From Acidobacteriota bacterium (GTDB lineage Bacteria > Acidobacteriota > Terriglobia > Terriglobales > Acidobacteriaceae), in the NCBI GenBank assembly GCA_021851335.1, contig JAJZEA010000007.1, forward strand, positions 24,665 through 88,664: DNA of 64,000 nt, written 5' to 3'. The notes beneath the pieces were generated by a model, which made no database searches, was not told the DNA's origin, and worked only from the letters and a program-made list of their open reading frames with translations. The position numbers were made by a program, and so were the translations under genes. How positions within the stretch are numbered: position 1 is the stretch's first letter; each line of letters starts with the position of its first letter. Positions 17,342 through 26,442 of this stretch are shown here, one piece after another.

Positions 17342-18391
17342 ATGCCGACTGCACACACAACTTTGCCCAGCCATCCGACGATTGAACAGGCGTTCCCCCC
17401 CGTGGCGATGCCCGGAGCGGAGATCGCATTACTGGGCGCTTCGCTGGGAGCGACGGCATCCCACCTTCCGACGGTGATGACGAATGGTCAGGAAGCGCAA
17501 CTGGTCCTGTGTCGCGCAGATCGCATCGTCGTCCGGATGCCCGAGCAGGCGCGAACGGGGATGCTGGAGGTGCTGCGCGATGGTGAGCGCAGCAATCCGA
17601 TTCCGATGATTGTTGCCAGGCTGCTCTCCGATGGCCTGCATCCGGTCACGAGCCCGGTGGTGAGCCGCTCCGGAATGATCTTTACCACGATCTCCGGGCC
17701 GCGCGGCAAGCAGACACCGGTGTCCATCGTTCGCATCAGCCCGGATGGCGAAGGGACGCCCTTTGTGAGCGGCATTTTGAATGCGACAGGGCTGGCGATT
17801 CATCCCGACGGCGACCTGTTTGTTTCTTCGCGCGCCGAAGGAACGATCTATCGCATTGACGCCGGCGGCGATGCGGTCACCTATGCCGACGGCATGGGCG
17901 TGGCTACCGGAATCGCCTTTGACGACGAGGGCAATCTGTTTGTCGGCGATCGTTCCGGAACCATCTTCAAGATTGCGCAGGGACACAGTGAACGGGACAA
18001 GAAGGTCTTTGTCTTCGCCACACTGGAGCCGAGTGTGGCGGCGTATCACCTGGCGACAGGGCCGGATGGAACGCTCTTTGTGACCGCCCCGACGCTGACC
18101 TCGCATGACTCGGTGTGGGCAATTGACCGCGATGGCGCGGTGCGCTCGTGGTACAAGGGACTGGGAAGGCCGCAGGGGCTGGCCGTGGATGCCGAATCCA
18201 ATGTGTACGTGACCGCTTCCCTGGCTGGGCAACGCGGGCTGGTGCGAATCGATCCGGAAGGTCGCGCGGAGGTTGTGGTGGCTGGCCACTCGGTGGTCGG
18301 CGTAGCGTTTTCGCCTCTCGGATCGACGATTCTGACGACGAATGACGCGGTGTATGAAGTGGAGATTGGCGTGAGCAGCGCCTCAGAGTAA
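17342..18391 (+). CDS. IPT/TIG plus NHL/SMP-30-like beta-propeller protein
   Basis: 349 aa. The first about 90 residues look like an IPT/TIG immunoglobulin-like fold (MPGAEIALLGASLG, AQLVLCRADRIVVRMP). The rest is a repeated propeller: ATGLAIHPDGDLFVSSRAEG, ATGIAFDDEGNLFVGDRSG, YHLATGPDGTLFVTAP, PQGLAVDAESNVYVTAS and VVGVAFSPLGSTILTT. Each repeat has the [GL]xAxxxxGxLFV pattern of NHL/gluconolactonase-like proteins. There is no signal peptide, so it is probably cytoplasmic. Function unknown: it might be a lactonase-like enzyme or a binding scaffold. It sits 20 bp after pgpA and may be part of the same operon leading to cinA. Confidence 0.82.
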   Translation: MPTAHTTLPSHPTIEQAFPPVAMPGAEIALLGASLGATASHLPTVMTNGQEAQLVLCRADRIVVRMPEQARTGMLEVLRDGERSNPIPMIVARLLSDGLHPVTSPVVSRSGMIFTTISGPRGKQTPVSIVRISPDGEGTPFVSGILNATGLAIHPDGDLFVSSRAEGTIYRIDAGGDAVTYADGMGVATGIAFDDEGNLFVGDRSGTIFKIAQGHSERDKKVFVFATLEPSVAAYHLATGPDGTLFVTAPTLTSHDSVWAIDRDGAVRSWYKGLGRPQGLAVDAESNVYVTASLAGQRGLVRIDPEGRAEVVVAGHSVVGVAFSPLGSTILTTNDAVYEVEIGVSSASE

Positions 18392-18458
18392 GCGCAGGAA
18401 ATGGGTTGCCTGAACCAGCACGACGACCTTCCGGGCAGTGCATGACAAGGGATGAACG

Positions 18459-19712
18459 ATGAACTGTGAAATCATCGCGGTGGGATCGGAGTTGCTGACC
18501 CCCTGGCGGCAGGATACGAACTCGCTCTTTCTGACCGAAGAACTGAATGCGGTGGGCGTCTCCGTCCGGTTCAAGACGATTGTCGGCGATCGCAGGGCAG
18601 ATCTGGCAGGCGCCGTGCGCACGGCGCTGGGGCGGACCGATATCTTGATCGTGATGGGCGGGCTGGGGCCGACGGAAGACGACCTGAGCCGTGAGGCCGT
18701 GGCCGAGGCGCTCAAGATGGGCCTGCGACGAGACGGCAGCCTGGTGGCGGCGCTCAGTGCGCGCTTTGCCGCGCGCCGCATGACGATGACCGACAACAAC
18801 CTGAAGCAGGCCGACGTGATCGAAGGGGCGGTGGTGTTGCCAAACCCGAACGGCACAGCGCCCGGCCAATGGATGGATACATCCTTTGAAGGATTTCGCA
18901 AGCTGGTCATGCTGATTCCCGGGCCGCCGGGCGAGTGTCGGCCGCTGTTTGAAGAGCAATGTCTGCCGCGCCTGCGCGAGGTGATTCCGGTGCGACACAT
19001 TGCCCGACGCACGCTGAAGGCGACGATGATCGGCGAATCGAGCGCCGATGCTTTGCTGGCGCCGATCTACTCCACCTATCCGGATGTGGAGACGACGATT
19101 CTGGCCGGCAACTGCGAGATTCAGCTTCAGCTTGCGTGTGCCAGGGCGACGCCAGAAGCGGCGCAGGCGCGCGTGGATGAGCTGGCGGGAAAGCTGGAAG
19201 AAGCGCTGGACGAGTATGTCTTTGCCTCGCAGGGCGAGACGCTGGAACAGATTGTCCTCTACTATCTGGAGCTGAAGCAGGCTACGCTGGCAGTTGCGGA
19301 AAGCTGCACCGGCGGCATGCTGGGGGAACGGATCACCTCCGTCAGTGGCAGCTCGCGCTCGTTTTTAGGGGGTGCCCTGGTCTATTCCGACGCGCTGAAG
19401 ACGGCGTTCTGCGGAGTTGCGCTAGAGCTGCTGGCCGAGCACGGCGCGGTGAGCACACCGGTGGCGGAAGCGATGGCCGATGGCATCCGCCGCCATACCG
19501 GAGCCACGTTTGGCATGGGCATCACCGGAATTGCCGGCCCTGGCGGTGGAAGTGACGAGAAACCCGTGGGGCGAGTCTATATTGCACTCAGCGACGCGTA
19601 TGGAACCGAGTGCAGCGAAAACAACTTCCGCGGTGACCGGCAAAAAGTGCGCCAGTGGGCGACGCAAAAGGCGCTGGACATGCTTCGAAGACGGATGATC
19701 CTGTATCGCTGA
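18459..19712 (+). CDS. cinA: CinA family protein (NMN deamidase / competence-damage-inducible protein)
   Basis: 417 aa full-length CinA. The N-terminal MoaB/MogA-like domain starts MNCEIIAVGSELLTPWRQDTN and contains VMGGLGPTEDDLSREAVAEAL. The C-terminal NMN amidohydrolase domain shows LAVAESCTGGMLGERITSVSGSS, FLGGALVYSDALKTAFCGV and GMGITGIAGPGGGSDEKPVGRVYI. The enzyme recycles NMN to NaMN and may hydrolyse ADP-ribose. ATG 18459 with AAGGGA upstream. The gene ends in a short tandem repeat containing the stop, then a hairpin terminator. nadE at 62 kb is the other NAD gene in the window but is unlinked. Confidence 0.95.
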   Translation: MNCEIIAVGSELLTPWRQDTNSLFLTEELNAVGVSVRFKTIVGDRRADLAGAVRTALGRTDILIVMGGLGPTEDDLSREAVAEALKMGLRRDGSLVAALSARFAARRMTMTDNNLKQADVIEGAVVLPNPNGTAPGQWMDTSFEGFRKLVMLIPGPPGECRPLFEEQCLPRLREVIPVRHIARRTLKATMIGESSADALLAPIYSTYPDVETTILAGNCEIQLQLACARATPEAAQARVDELAGKLEEALDEYVFASQGETLEQIVLYYLELKQATLAVAESCTGGMLGERITSVSGSSRSFLGGALVYSDALKTAFCGVALELLAEHGAVSTPVAEAMADGIRRHTGATFGMGITGIAGPGGGSDEKPVGRVYIALSDAYGTECSENNFRGDRQKVRQWATQKALDMLRRRMILYR

Positions 19713-19738
19713 CCCTATCGCTGACCGGCCCGCTGACT

Positions 19739-19776
19739 GGCTCAGTTTGCTCCATCGGAATCGAGCAAACTGAGCC
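19739..19776. terminator. Bidirectional hairpin terminator between cinA and the esterase gene
   Basis: A perfect 14-bp stem (GGCTCAGTTTGCTC and its complement) encloses a 10-nt loop between the convergent stops at 19712 and 19786, so it can serve both strands. Confidence 0.8.
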
Positions 19777-19785
19777 GGAATGTCG

Positions 19786-20721
19786 CTATCGCGGCAGCCA
19801 TCCCAGGCCGCGCAGCCAGGTCTCCAGCAACACCGTCCATTGGTCCAGAGCCGGGTTGCCTTTGCCGAGTCCGCTGCCGTGCCCGCCGTGTGCGAAGATG
19901 TGCATCTCCACCGAGACATGCGCGTCGAGCAGCGCCTGATAGAAACCAAGCGCCTGCTGCACGGGAACGGTTTTGTCTTCCGTCGTGTGATAGAGGAACG
20001 TTGGCGGGGTCTGCGCGGAGACAAACAGCGCAGGCGTGTACTGCTTTTGCAACTCGGCGCAGCGATCCATCACGTCCATGAGCTTGCAATAGGTGAGGTG
20101 CGAGGTGTCGGGCGTCACTCCGCCCAGCCAGCCATATCCGAGGATGAGCGCATCCGGACGACTGGAAACCTGGCTGATGGGATCGGCTGCCGTAGCATCG
20201 CCTGCAACAAACTGCGTGGCCGAAAGCGCGGCCAGATGTCCGCCGGCAGAGAAGCCGATGACGGCGACGTGGTCGGGAGCGATCTTGTACGTGGCTGCGT
20301 CGGCGCGCACCATCTGAACAGCGCGACGCGCATCGAAGAGCGGCACCGGCAGCAGGTAGTTCTTACCCAGGCGATAATGCAGCACAAAGGCCGTGAAGCC
20401 GCGCGCGGTGAACCAGTCGGCCACCTCGCGTCCCTCCAGAATGGAGGCCAGACCCAGATACGCGCCACCCGGCATCACGATCACTGCGTTTCCATTCGGG
20501 CGAGCGTACTGCGGCTTGAAGACGGTCAGAAACGGAATATCGTCGCAGGTGTCGCCTTTAGCCTGCGGCGCATTGCCCTCCCACAGCCGCACCGTGCTGA
20601 TGCCGAGATACTGGCTTTGCGTCTCCAGCTCCGGACAGGCGGCGCGCACGAGCGGCGCGGCGATGCAGCCAAGCAGAATCATGAGAAATGGCAGGCGAAT
20701 ACGACGGAGAGCAGAGTTCAT
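19786..20721 (-). CDS. Secreted alpha/beta-hydrolase (BD-FAE/acetylxylan-esterase-like)
   Basis: 311 aa. A signal peptide (residues 1-28, LPFLMILLGCIAAPLVRA) targets it out of the cytoplasm. The hydrolase core shows the oxyanion motif IVMPGGAYLGLA, nucleophile Ser158 in VIGFSAGGHLAALS, an acid in TTEDKTVPV and the catalytic His in AHGGHGSGLG. This arrangement matches BD-FAE/esterase-lipase family members acting on acetylated or feruloylated plant polysaccharides or small esters; the real substrate is unknown. ATG 20721 has GGAGG 6 nt upstream. Same strand as bshC, 35 bp after its stop, so possibly co-transcribed. Confidence 0.88.
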   Translation of the reverse strand: MNSALRRIRLPFLMILLGCIAAPLVRAACPELETQSQYLGISTVRLWEGNAPQAKGDTCDDIPFLTVFKPQYARPNGNAVIVMPGGAYLGLASILEGREVADWFTARGFTAFVLHYRLGKNYLLPVPLFDARRAVQMVRADAATYKIAPDHVAVIGFSAGGHLAALSATQFVAGDATAADPISQVSSRPDALILGYGWLGGVTPDTSHLTYCKLMDVMDRCAELQKQYTPALFVSAQTPPTFLYHTTEDKTVPVQQALGFYQALLDAHVSVEMHIFAHGGHGSGLGKGNPALDQWTVLLETWLRGLGWLPR

Positions 20722-20756
20722 GAGTTCCTCCAGCAAAGGAAAGCTTGCGCAGCCGA

Positions 20757-22439
20757 TTATAGCCAAAGCAGCCTGTGCCCTGGACTATGTTCTGGACTAT
20801 GTTCGGGATTGTGCCCTGAATTTGCATCGGCGACTTCGCGCACCAGTCGATCGACGAACTCGACGCCGGCCAGTGAAAATAATGTTGCCGCGGCCATGAT
20901 GCGTTCCTGCGGCGCGCGGTTCGGAAAGATGCTGCGACAGATAGCTCCGGCGTCCCGCGCAATCGAGCCTTCACGCTGCAACTGGAAGTTGGCGGCCATG
21001 CGGCGCAAGCGGTTCATCTGATAGCGCATCTTGCTGGCCGAGACGCTTGCCGAGCGACCGAGATTATGATCCATGGCCGTCAGATGTTCGGTGAGCGCGG
21101 CCAGTTCGCGATCCAGTGCGTTGCCGGCTGAAGCCAGTTTTTGTTTGGTCTCGATGGACATGGAGCGCGCGGCAAGAGACTGCGTGAGGGCATCCGGGTC
21201 TGCGCCGATCACGCGCTCCGGAGCAAGGTCATACCGAGTCAGCAAGGCCGCCGTCGGAGCATCGATCACGGTGGCCGAAAGGCGCGGGAGAATGGGCGTG
21301 ATGCGGCCCAGAATCTTCTCAAAGAGCACCGCCGTCTGAGCAAAGTAGGCAATCTCTGCCGGGCCGCCGACATAGGCGGAGTTGGGCAGGATGAAATCCT
21401 GAAAGACGGGCCGTAGCAGCGCGGAGGGCGAGATGCGCTCCGGCTCGGAGTCCAGAATGGCCAGCAGTTCTGCCGTGGTCAGCGTCAGGCGTCCGGCTTG
21501 CCAGGAGCCGCCGGGCTGATTCACGCTCGACTCATCCGCGCTGGCAGCGGTGCGGCGCAGCGCCATGCGTGCGCCCGTTGCCGAGTCGATCAGAAAGAGC
21601 AGGCTGGATCGCTCGCCGACGGCAACCTGCGCATGGTATCCGGCCGCTTCCAGTTCGCGGGTACGGTGCAGCAAGGCCTGATGCAACTCGTCGGCTCGCT
21701 CAATGGCTGCGCGCAGGACCGGAGCGCCTTCACGATGCGCCTCACGCCCGGAGGGATCGAGAATCAGCAGTCCGTGCCGCGCAAAGAGGCGCGCGTAAAA
21801 GCTGCGGAAGGCCGCAGCCAGCGTGACGCCGGGGCGATAGGCGTCGGCCAGCCACGCGCCCGGCTCTGACCAGGCAAGCAGCGATTGCGCCTGCTCGACC
21901 AGCGGCAGAATGGCCTCGGTGAGCACGATGCCGCCCACTGGAACAGGATGCTCCGGCGCTGCGTCGTAGTGCAGCTTGACCAGCTCGCGGCGGTCAGGCA
22001 GGACGAGATGATCGATCTCGGCGAAGTCATGATCTTCCGTGGCCAGCCAGAAGATGGGCTGGTGCGGCATGCCGTGCCGCGCCGCTTCAGCAGCGTGAGC
22101 GATGGCTGTAGCCGCTTTGTAGGGAATCAGCGCGGCTCCGCCGAAGAGACCCACCTGCTGCCCGGTGACAACGGTGCGCGCGCCGGAGCGCAGTCGATCG
22201 AGAGCCGCCTGTAGTTCGGGTTCTGGATTCTGCGCGGCAAGCAGCGCAAGCATGGATGGCGAGATCGAGGAGCGGGAAGCAAGCGGACGCGCGGGATTCC
22301 AATCGGCGTACCAGTGAGCAAGCGGAGACCGTGAATCGGGTTCAACGCCCGCAGCCACGGAGGCGCGCCGGCTACAAAAGTCCAGAAAGATGCGCTGGGA
22401 TCCCGGCAAAGTGGCCGGGGACAAACATTCCGTTTTCAA
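20757..22439 (-). CDS. bshC: Bacillithiol biosynthesis cysteine-adding enzyme BshC
   Basis: 560 aa. BshC couples L-cysteine to glucosaminyl-malate in the last step of bacillithiol synthesis, a low-molecular-weight thiol. Recognisable segments: MKTECLSPATLPGSQRIFLDF at the N-terminus, RTVVTGQQVGLFGGAALIPYKA, FWLATEDHDFAEIDH, ARHGLLILDPSGREAH, LRPVFQDFILPNSAYVGGPAE and IAYFAQTAVLFE. A C-terminal coiled coil follows. The start is TTG 22437-22439, because the TTG-initiated N-terminus aligns with the family; the ribosome site is poor. The extreme C-terminus holds a short tandem peptide duplication (EHSPEHSPGH). Bacillithiol synthesis is known in Acidobacteria and supports the taxonomic guess. Confidence 0.92.
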   Translation of the reverse strand: MKTECLSPATLPGSQRIFLDFCSRRASVAAGVEPDSRSPLAHWYADWNPARPLASRSSISPSMLALLAAQNPEPELQAALDRLRSGARTVVTGQQVGLFGGAALIPYKAATAIAHAAEAARHGMPHQPIFWLATEDHDFAEIDHLVLPDRRELVKLHYDAAPEHPVPVGGIVLTEAILPLVEQAQSLLAWSEPGAWLADAYRPGVTLAAAFRSFYARLFARHGLLILDPSGREAHREGAPVLRAAIERADELHQALLHRTRELEAAGYHAQVAVGERSSLLFLIDSATGARMALRRTAASADESSVNQPGGSWQAGRLTLTTAELLAILDSEPERISPSALLRPVFQDFILPNSAYVGGPAEIAYFAQTAVLFEKILGRITPILPRLSATVIDAPTAALLTRYDLAPERVIGADPDALTQSLAARSMSIETKQKLASAGNALDRELAALTEHLTAMDHNLGRSASVSASKMRYQMNRLRRMAANFQLQREGSIARDAGAICRSIFPNRAPQERIMAAATLFSLAGVEFVDRLVREVADANSGHNPEHSPEHSPGHRLLWL

Positions 22440-22666
22440 GGCTCAGGGTCTCTTCACTCTCAGGGATGCACGCTGCTGGCGTTTCGTACTGAGTTTACAG
22501 ACGTGGGCGCAGCCATGTCCTGCAAACCCCAGCATTGGATGCCGGAGCAGAGATTCCGGATGCAGCGGTTGGCGCGCGAAACCCGGAGAAACGCAAAGGC
22601 GGTGTTACCGTAATGAAGGAAGGCTTCCCAGACAAGGCCCCGACAAAGTTTGCAGAGGTTTAACCG

Positions 22667-23392
22667 ATGAATCCAAAGACAAAGGCAACGGCAAAAACGG
22701 CCAAGAGCAAGCCAACGGCTGCGGCGGCCCGGTCAAAGGCTCCAACAAAGAAGCCGTCGGTCAAAAAAGCGACCGCGAACCCTGCCCTGAAGACAGCGGC
22801 GAAGAAACATGCAGGGAAGAAGGGCGCAAAGCTGATCCAATCGACGATTGCGTATCAGGGACCGCTGTTTCGCATTCATCGGGACCATATCGTGGAACCC
22901 AACGGCAAGGAAGCGTGGCGCGACGTGATTCGTCACAACGGTTCGGTGGTGATTCTGGCCGTCGACTACGGCAAGGGCAAGGCCAGGGACAAGAAAGATC
23001 CATGGATCGTGTTGGAACGGCAGTATCGCTACGCCACCGGGCAGGAATTGTGGGAGTTGCCGGCAGGCAAACTGGATGCAGGCGAAGACCCGCTGCATGG
23101 CGCGCAGAGAGAGTTGTCCGAAGAAACCGGCTATGCCGCGCACCGCTGGAAGAAGCTCGTCTACTACTATCCAAGTCCGGGATTTCTGGGCGAAGGCATG
23201 TATATCTTTCTGGCCGAAGGACTGATCCCCGGTGACGCCCATCCGGAGGAAGACGAAGAGATTGATTTTCGTCTCGTGCGACTCTCCGACCTGCTGGAGC
23301 GCATTGAAAAAGGCAAGATTCTGGATGGAAAGACACTCGTAGGCGCCCTGTTACTGGCGCAACGACTGAAAGCCAAAGCCCGCCGCAGCTAG
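22667..23392 (+). CDS. NUDIX hydrolase, ADP-ribose pyrophosphatase-like, with basic N-terminal tail
   Basis: 241 aa. The Nudix box GKLDAGEDPLHGAQRELSEE (134-153, continuing TGY) is intact: GX5EX7REUXEEXGU. WELPAGKLDAGE and YYYPSPGFLGEGMYIFLAEGL are typical of the ADP-sugar pyrophosphatase (NudF) group, which hydrolyses ADP-ribose to AMP and ribose phosphate. Unusual is the first about 54 residues, a Lys/Ala/Pro/Thr-rich low-complexity tail (about 17 lysines) resembling histone-H1-like tails, which could bind nucleic acid. ATG 22667 follows the sequence AGAGGTTTAACCG. Flanked by bshC (divergent) and a cold-shock gene. Confidence 0.9.
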   Translation: MNPKTKATAKTAKSKPTAAAARSKAPTKKPSVKKATANPALKTAAKKHAGKKGAKLIQSTIAYQGPLFRIHRDHIVEPNGKEAWRDVIRHNGSVVILAVDYGKGKARDKKDPWIVLERQYRYATGQELWELPAGKLDAGEDPLHGAQRELSEETGYAAHRWKKLVYYYPSPGFLGEGMYIFLAEGLIPGDAHPEEDEEIDFRLVRLSDLLERIEKGKILDGKTLVGALLLAQRLKAKARRS

Positions 23393-23629
23393 TGCGCGTC
23401 TCCGATCTGCCTTTGCGGTTTCGATCGCATCCCTCGACCTGGAGCGTCCACAACGCACACGACTGGACCGCACACACGACAAAACCGTGAGGCGATTGGG
23501 CCTGGATCGAGTGACTTTTCCAGATTCGGTTTTTCCGGTTGAATCAACCTTTCTCCAGATTTCTGCGTCATAGTGTGTAGCGGCTCGCTCGTCTGTCGCG
23601 ATCACCGGATGAAGGATGGTGCAGAACCA

Positions 23630-23863
23630 GTGGCGCAATATAAGGGCACGGTCAAGTGGTTTAACAACGCGAAAGGCTTCGGTTTTATCGGTCGCGAAGA
23701 TGGTCCCGATGTCTTTGTGCATTACACGGCGATTCAGGTCGACGGCTACAAGACGCTGAAAGAGGGCGACGCGGTTGAATTTGACATCATCGTGGGCGAA
23801 AAGGGTCCGCAAGCCGATGCGGTCGTCCGGTATAAAGCATCGTCCAAGGACGAAGCTGCCTGA
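23630..23863 (+). CDS. Cold-shock domain protein
   Basis: 77 aa CspA-family protein with both RNA-binding motifs: [15 protein letters not shown] (RNP1-like KGFGFI) and DVFVHYTAI (RNP2). It binds single-stranded RNA/DNA and relaxes mRNA structure. I use GTG 23630, which gives the usual short N-terminus [14 protein letters not shown] 23609 would add seven residues (MKDGAEP). AAGGA lies between the two, so the start is uncertain. The 230-bp region upstream is long, as expected for a cold-shock 5' leader, but I see no diagnostic structure. Confidence 0.92.
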   Translation: MAQYKGTVKWFNNAKGFGFIGREDGPDVFVHYTAIQVDGYKTLKEGDAVEFDIIVGEKGPQADAVVRYKASSKDEAA

Positions 23864-24063
23864 AGAAGCATACCAGCACTGCGTCTGCCTGTTGGCTGGA
23901 ATGCGACGGACAGAATGCAGCAAGCCATCCGAGATGACTGGAAGCATTGCCCTGCGTGTTTGCGTGGATCTCTGACGCAGCGATCATGACGCGTCTATCA
24001 TGACGCAGCTATCATGGTGGTGATGCTAGTGGTGATGCTTCGGCATGTCGGAGTTCTTTTTCC

Positions 24064-25833
24064 ATGAACAATCCAAGCATTGCGCGCCTGCTGGTGGAGA
24101 CGGCAGATCTGCTGGAGATCGACGGCGGAGACTCGTTCCGCATTCGCAGTTATCGCCGCGCCGCCGAGGCCGTGGAACAGTCGACGGCGGCCATCGCCGA
24201 ACTGGTCGAGACGCCCGAGCGCCTGCTGGAGATTCCCGGCATCGGCAAAGGCATGGCAGCCAATCTTCAGGCCGCGGTGCGCACCCAATCGATCCCGCTG
24301 CGCGATGAACTGCTGGCGCGCTACTCGACGCTGATTCTGGAGCTGATGAAGCTGCCGGGGATGGGTCCGAAGACAGTGCGGCTCCTTTGGGATGCGGCGC
24401 AGATTGCCAGCATCGATGCGCTGGAGGCGGCGATTCACTCCGGCGCCTTGAGCGGCCTGCCGCGGATGGGCGAAAAGCAGCTTGCCAAGCTGCAAAAAGG
24501 CATTGACGACTATCGCAAAAGCTCCGGACGTTTTCGTATCGACCACGTGGAAGAGGCCTGGCTGGCGCTGCGCAGCTTTCTGGCCGCGCAGCCCGGCGTG
24601 GAGACGGTGACGGCTGCCGGTTCTCTGCGGCGCGGACGCGAGACGGCGGGCGATCTCGACATTCTGGTCACGGGCGCTGCCTGCGAGCCGGGAGCGACGG
24701 CAACGCTGGTCGAGTCCGTCGCCTCCTACCACGGCATCCGCGACCTGATCGCCAGGGGCGAGAACAAGATCAGCTTCTATCTGCACAACAGCCTTCAGGT
24801 AGACGTGCGCCTGCTGCCTGCCATCTCGCGCGGCGCGGCGCTGCAATACTTCACCGGATCGAAGATGCACAATGTTGCGCTGCGGCAACGCGCGCTGCGC
24901 ATGGGCTACACGCTGAACGAGTGGGCACTGGCGCGTGTGGACGACGGAAGCGTGGTGGCGTCGGAAACCGAAGAGGCCATCTACGCCGCGCTGGGGCTGG
25001 ACTGGATTCCGCCGGAGCTGCGGGAAAATCTGGGCGAGATTGAAGCGGCGCAGTCGCATTCCCTGCCCCGGCTCATTACGCTCGACGATCTGCGCGGCGA
25101 CCTGCACATGCACACCCATGCCACCGACGGTCACAACTCGATTCACGAGATGGCCGAGGCAGCCCGCGCGCGCGGCTACAGCTACATCGCCATCACCGAC
25201 CACTCGAAAAATCTGGCCATGACCAACGGCCTCAATGAAGAACGCGCGCTCGAACATGTGGCGCGCATCCGCGCCGTGGACCACGCCATGAACCGCGCCA
25301 CGAACGGACGCTTCCGCGTCTTCGCGGGGATTGAAGTGGATATTCTGGCCGACGGCTCGCTCGACCTGCCCGACGCCGTGCTGGCCGAGATGGAGATCGT
25401 GATCGCCAGCGTCCACACCGGGCTGCAGATGCCGCGCGAAGCCATGACCGAGCGCATTCTGCGGGCAGTCGAAAACCCCTGTGTACGCATCCTCGGCCAC
25501 GGCACCGGCCGCCTGCTGCTGCGCCGCGAACCCTACGAACTGGATCTGCCCGCCGTGCTCAAGCGCTGCGCCGAACTGGGCGTAGCCGTCGAACACAATG
25601 CAGCGCCGGAGCGGCTGGACCTCTGCGACCGTGATCTCAGGCTGGCTCTCGAACTGGGATGCCGCCTGGTCATCAATACCGACGCGCACGACACGCGCCA
25701 TCTGGACAAGATGCACTTCGGCATTCGACAATTGCGCCGCGCCTGGGTGAAGCGGGAGCACGTGCTCAATACCCTGTCAGCGGAGGAGTTGCTGGCGGCG
25801 CTTCGGCCTCGAAACGAAATGAGGAGACCATGA
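24064..25833 (+). CDS. polX: Bacterial family X DNA polymerase with PHP domain
   Basis: 589 aa. The N-terminal HhH 8-kDa domain (IPGIGKGMAANLQ, LPGMGPKTVRLL) is followed by the X-family palm with GSLRRGRETAGDLDILV (Asp197, Asp199) and the third carboxylate in LQVDVRLL. The C-terminal PHP domain has metal ligands in LHMHTHATDGHNS, AITDHSKNL, GIEVDIL, ASVHTGL and NTDAHD. PolX fills short gaps in base-excision or end-joining repair, with 3'-5' exonuclease or AP endonuclease activity from PHP. One oddity is GHGTGR where most PolX have HPTGR. ATG 24064 has GGAG 10 nt upstream. It overlaps the next gene by 4 nt (ATGA). Confidence 0.94.
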   Translation: MNNPSIARLLVETADLLEIDGGDSFRIRSYRRAAEAVEQSTAAIAELVETPERLLEIPGIGKGMAANLQAAVRTQSIPLRDELLARYSTLILELMKLPGMGPKTVRLLWDAAQIASIDALEAAIHSGALSGLPRMGEKQLAKLQKGIDDYRKSSGRFRIDHVEEAWLALRSFLAAQPGVETVTAAGSLRRGRETAGDLDILVTGAACEPGATATLVESVASYHGIRDLIARGENKISFYLHNSLQVDVRLLPAISRGAALQYFTGSKMHNVALRQRALRMGYTLNEWALARVDDGSVVASETEEAIYAALGLDWIPPELRENLGEIEAAQSHSLPRLITLDDLRGDLHMHTHATDGHNSIHEMAEAARARGYSYIAITDHSKNLAMTNGLNEERALEHVARIRAVDHAMNRATNGRFRVFAGIEVDILADGSLDLPDAVLAEMEIVIASVHTGLQMPREAMTERILRAVENPCVRILGHGTGRLLLRREPYELDLPAVLKRCAELGVAVEHNAAPERLDLCDRDLRLALELGCRLVINTDAHDTRHLDKMHFGIRQLRRAWVKREHVLNTLSAEELLAALRPRNEMRRP

Positions 25834-26411
25834 CACTGCTTGCGAATGATCGACCTTCGGAGTCGCGCGGAGTGCTGCGCGGAGCTGTTATCGCCTCCAG
25901 CGTGGCCATCCTGCTGGCGGCTATTCTGTGGCTGGTCGCGCATCGCCCGCCGGTTGTCGAGGGCAGCGTCACGCGGCTGTGGATTCATCCCATGCACGGC
26001 GCCTTTCCGCGCAAGGATGCGGCAGGCGTGGTGCAGGCGCCGGAGACATTCAATCAGGTGCTGGTGCTGGCGCAGATTCACCTCCACAACCGAAGCAGCC
26101 ATGCGGTGATCCTGAGCCACCTGCTGACCAACCTGCAACTGCCCGACGGCGAAGACTCCAGCTATGCCGCAACAGCCACCGACTATGACCGCATCTTTGT
26201 CGCCTATCCGGAGCTGGCCCCACTGCGCACTCAGCCGCTGGTGCCGGATACGGTGATCGCCCCCGGAGCCAGCGTCGACGGCATGATCGTCTCCAGCTTT
26301 CAGCTTTCTGACGAGCGCTGGAAACAGCAAAGCGGGATGAATTTTGAGATTGATCTCAGAATGCATCCCGCTTTGATGCTCAAGCCCTCGGTCGCCGCAG
26401 CCACTCTTTGA
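25830..26411 (+). CDS. Membrane-anchored protein of unknown function
   Basis: 193 aa, translationally coupled to polX through an ATGA overlap with GGAG just upstream. A single transmembrane helix lies at residues about 18-38 (GAVIASSVAILLAAILWLVA), with the remainder probably outside the membrane. The soluble part (GSVTRLWIHPMHGAF, VLAQIHLHNRSSHAVILSHL, VPDTVIAPGASVDGMIVSSF) reads like a beta-sandwich with an FxxGxxxxGxxV-like pattern, similar in style to DUF4352-type accessory domains. No function known. Its coupling to PolX is unexpected and may reflect only gene packing. Confidence 0.75.
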   Translation: MTLLANDRPSESRGVLRGAVIASSVAILLAAILWLVAHRPPVVEGSVTRLWIHPMHGAFPRKDAAGVVQAPETFNQVLVLAQIHLHNRSSHAVILSHLLTNLQLPDGEDSSYAATATDYDRIFVAYPELAPLRTQPLVPDTVIAPGASVDGMIVSSFQLSDERWKQQSGMNFEIDLRMHPALMLKPSVAAATL

Positions 26412-26442
26412 AGCGCTGCGCTAAAACCGTTATCGAGAACCG

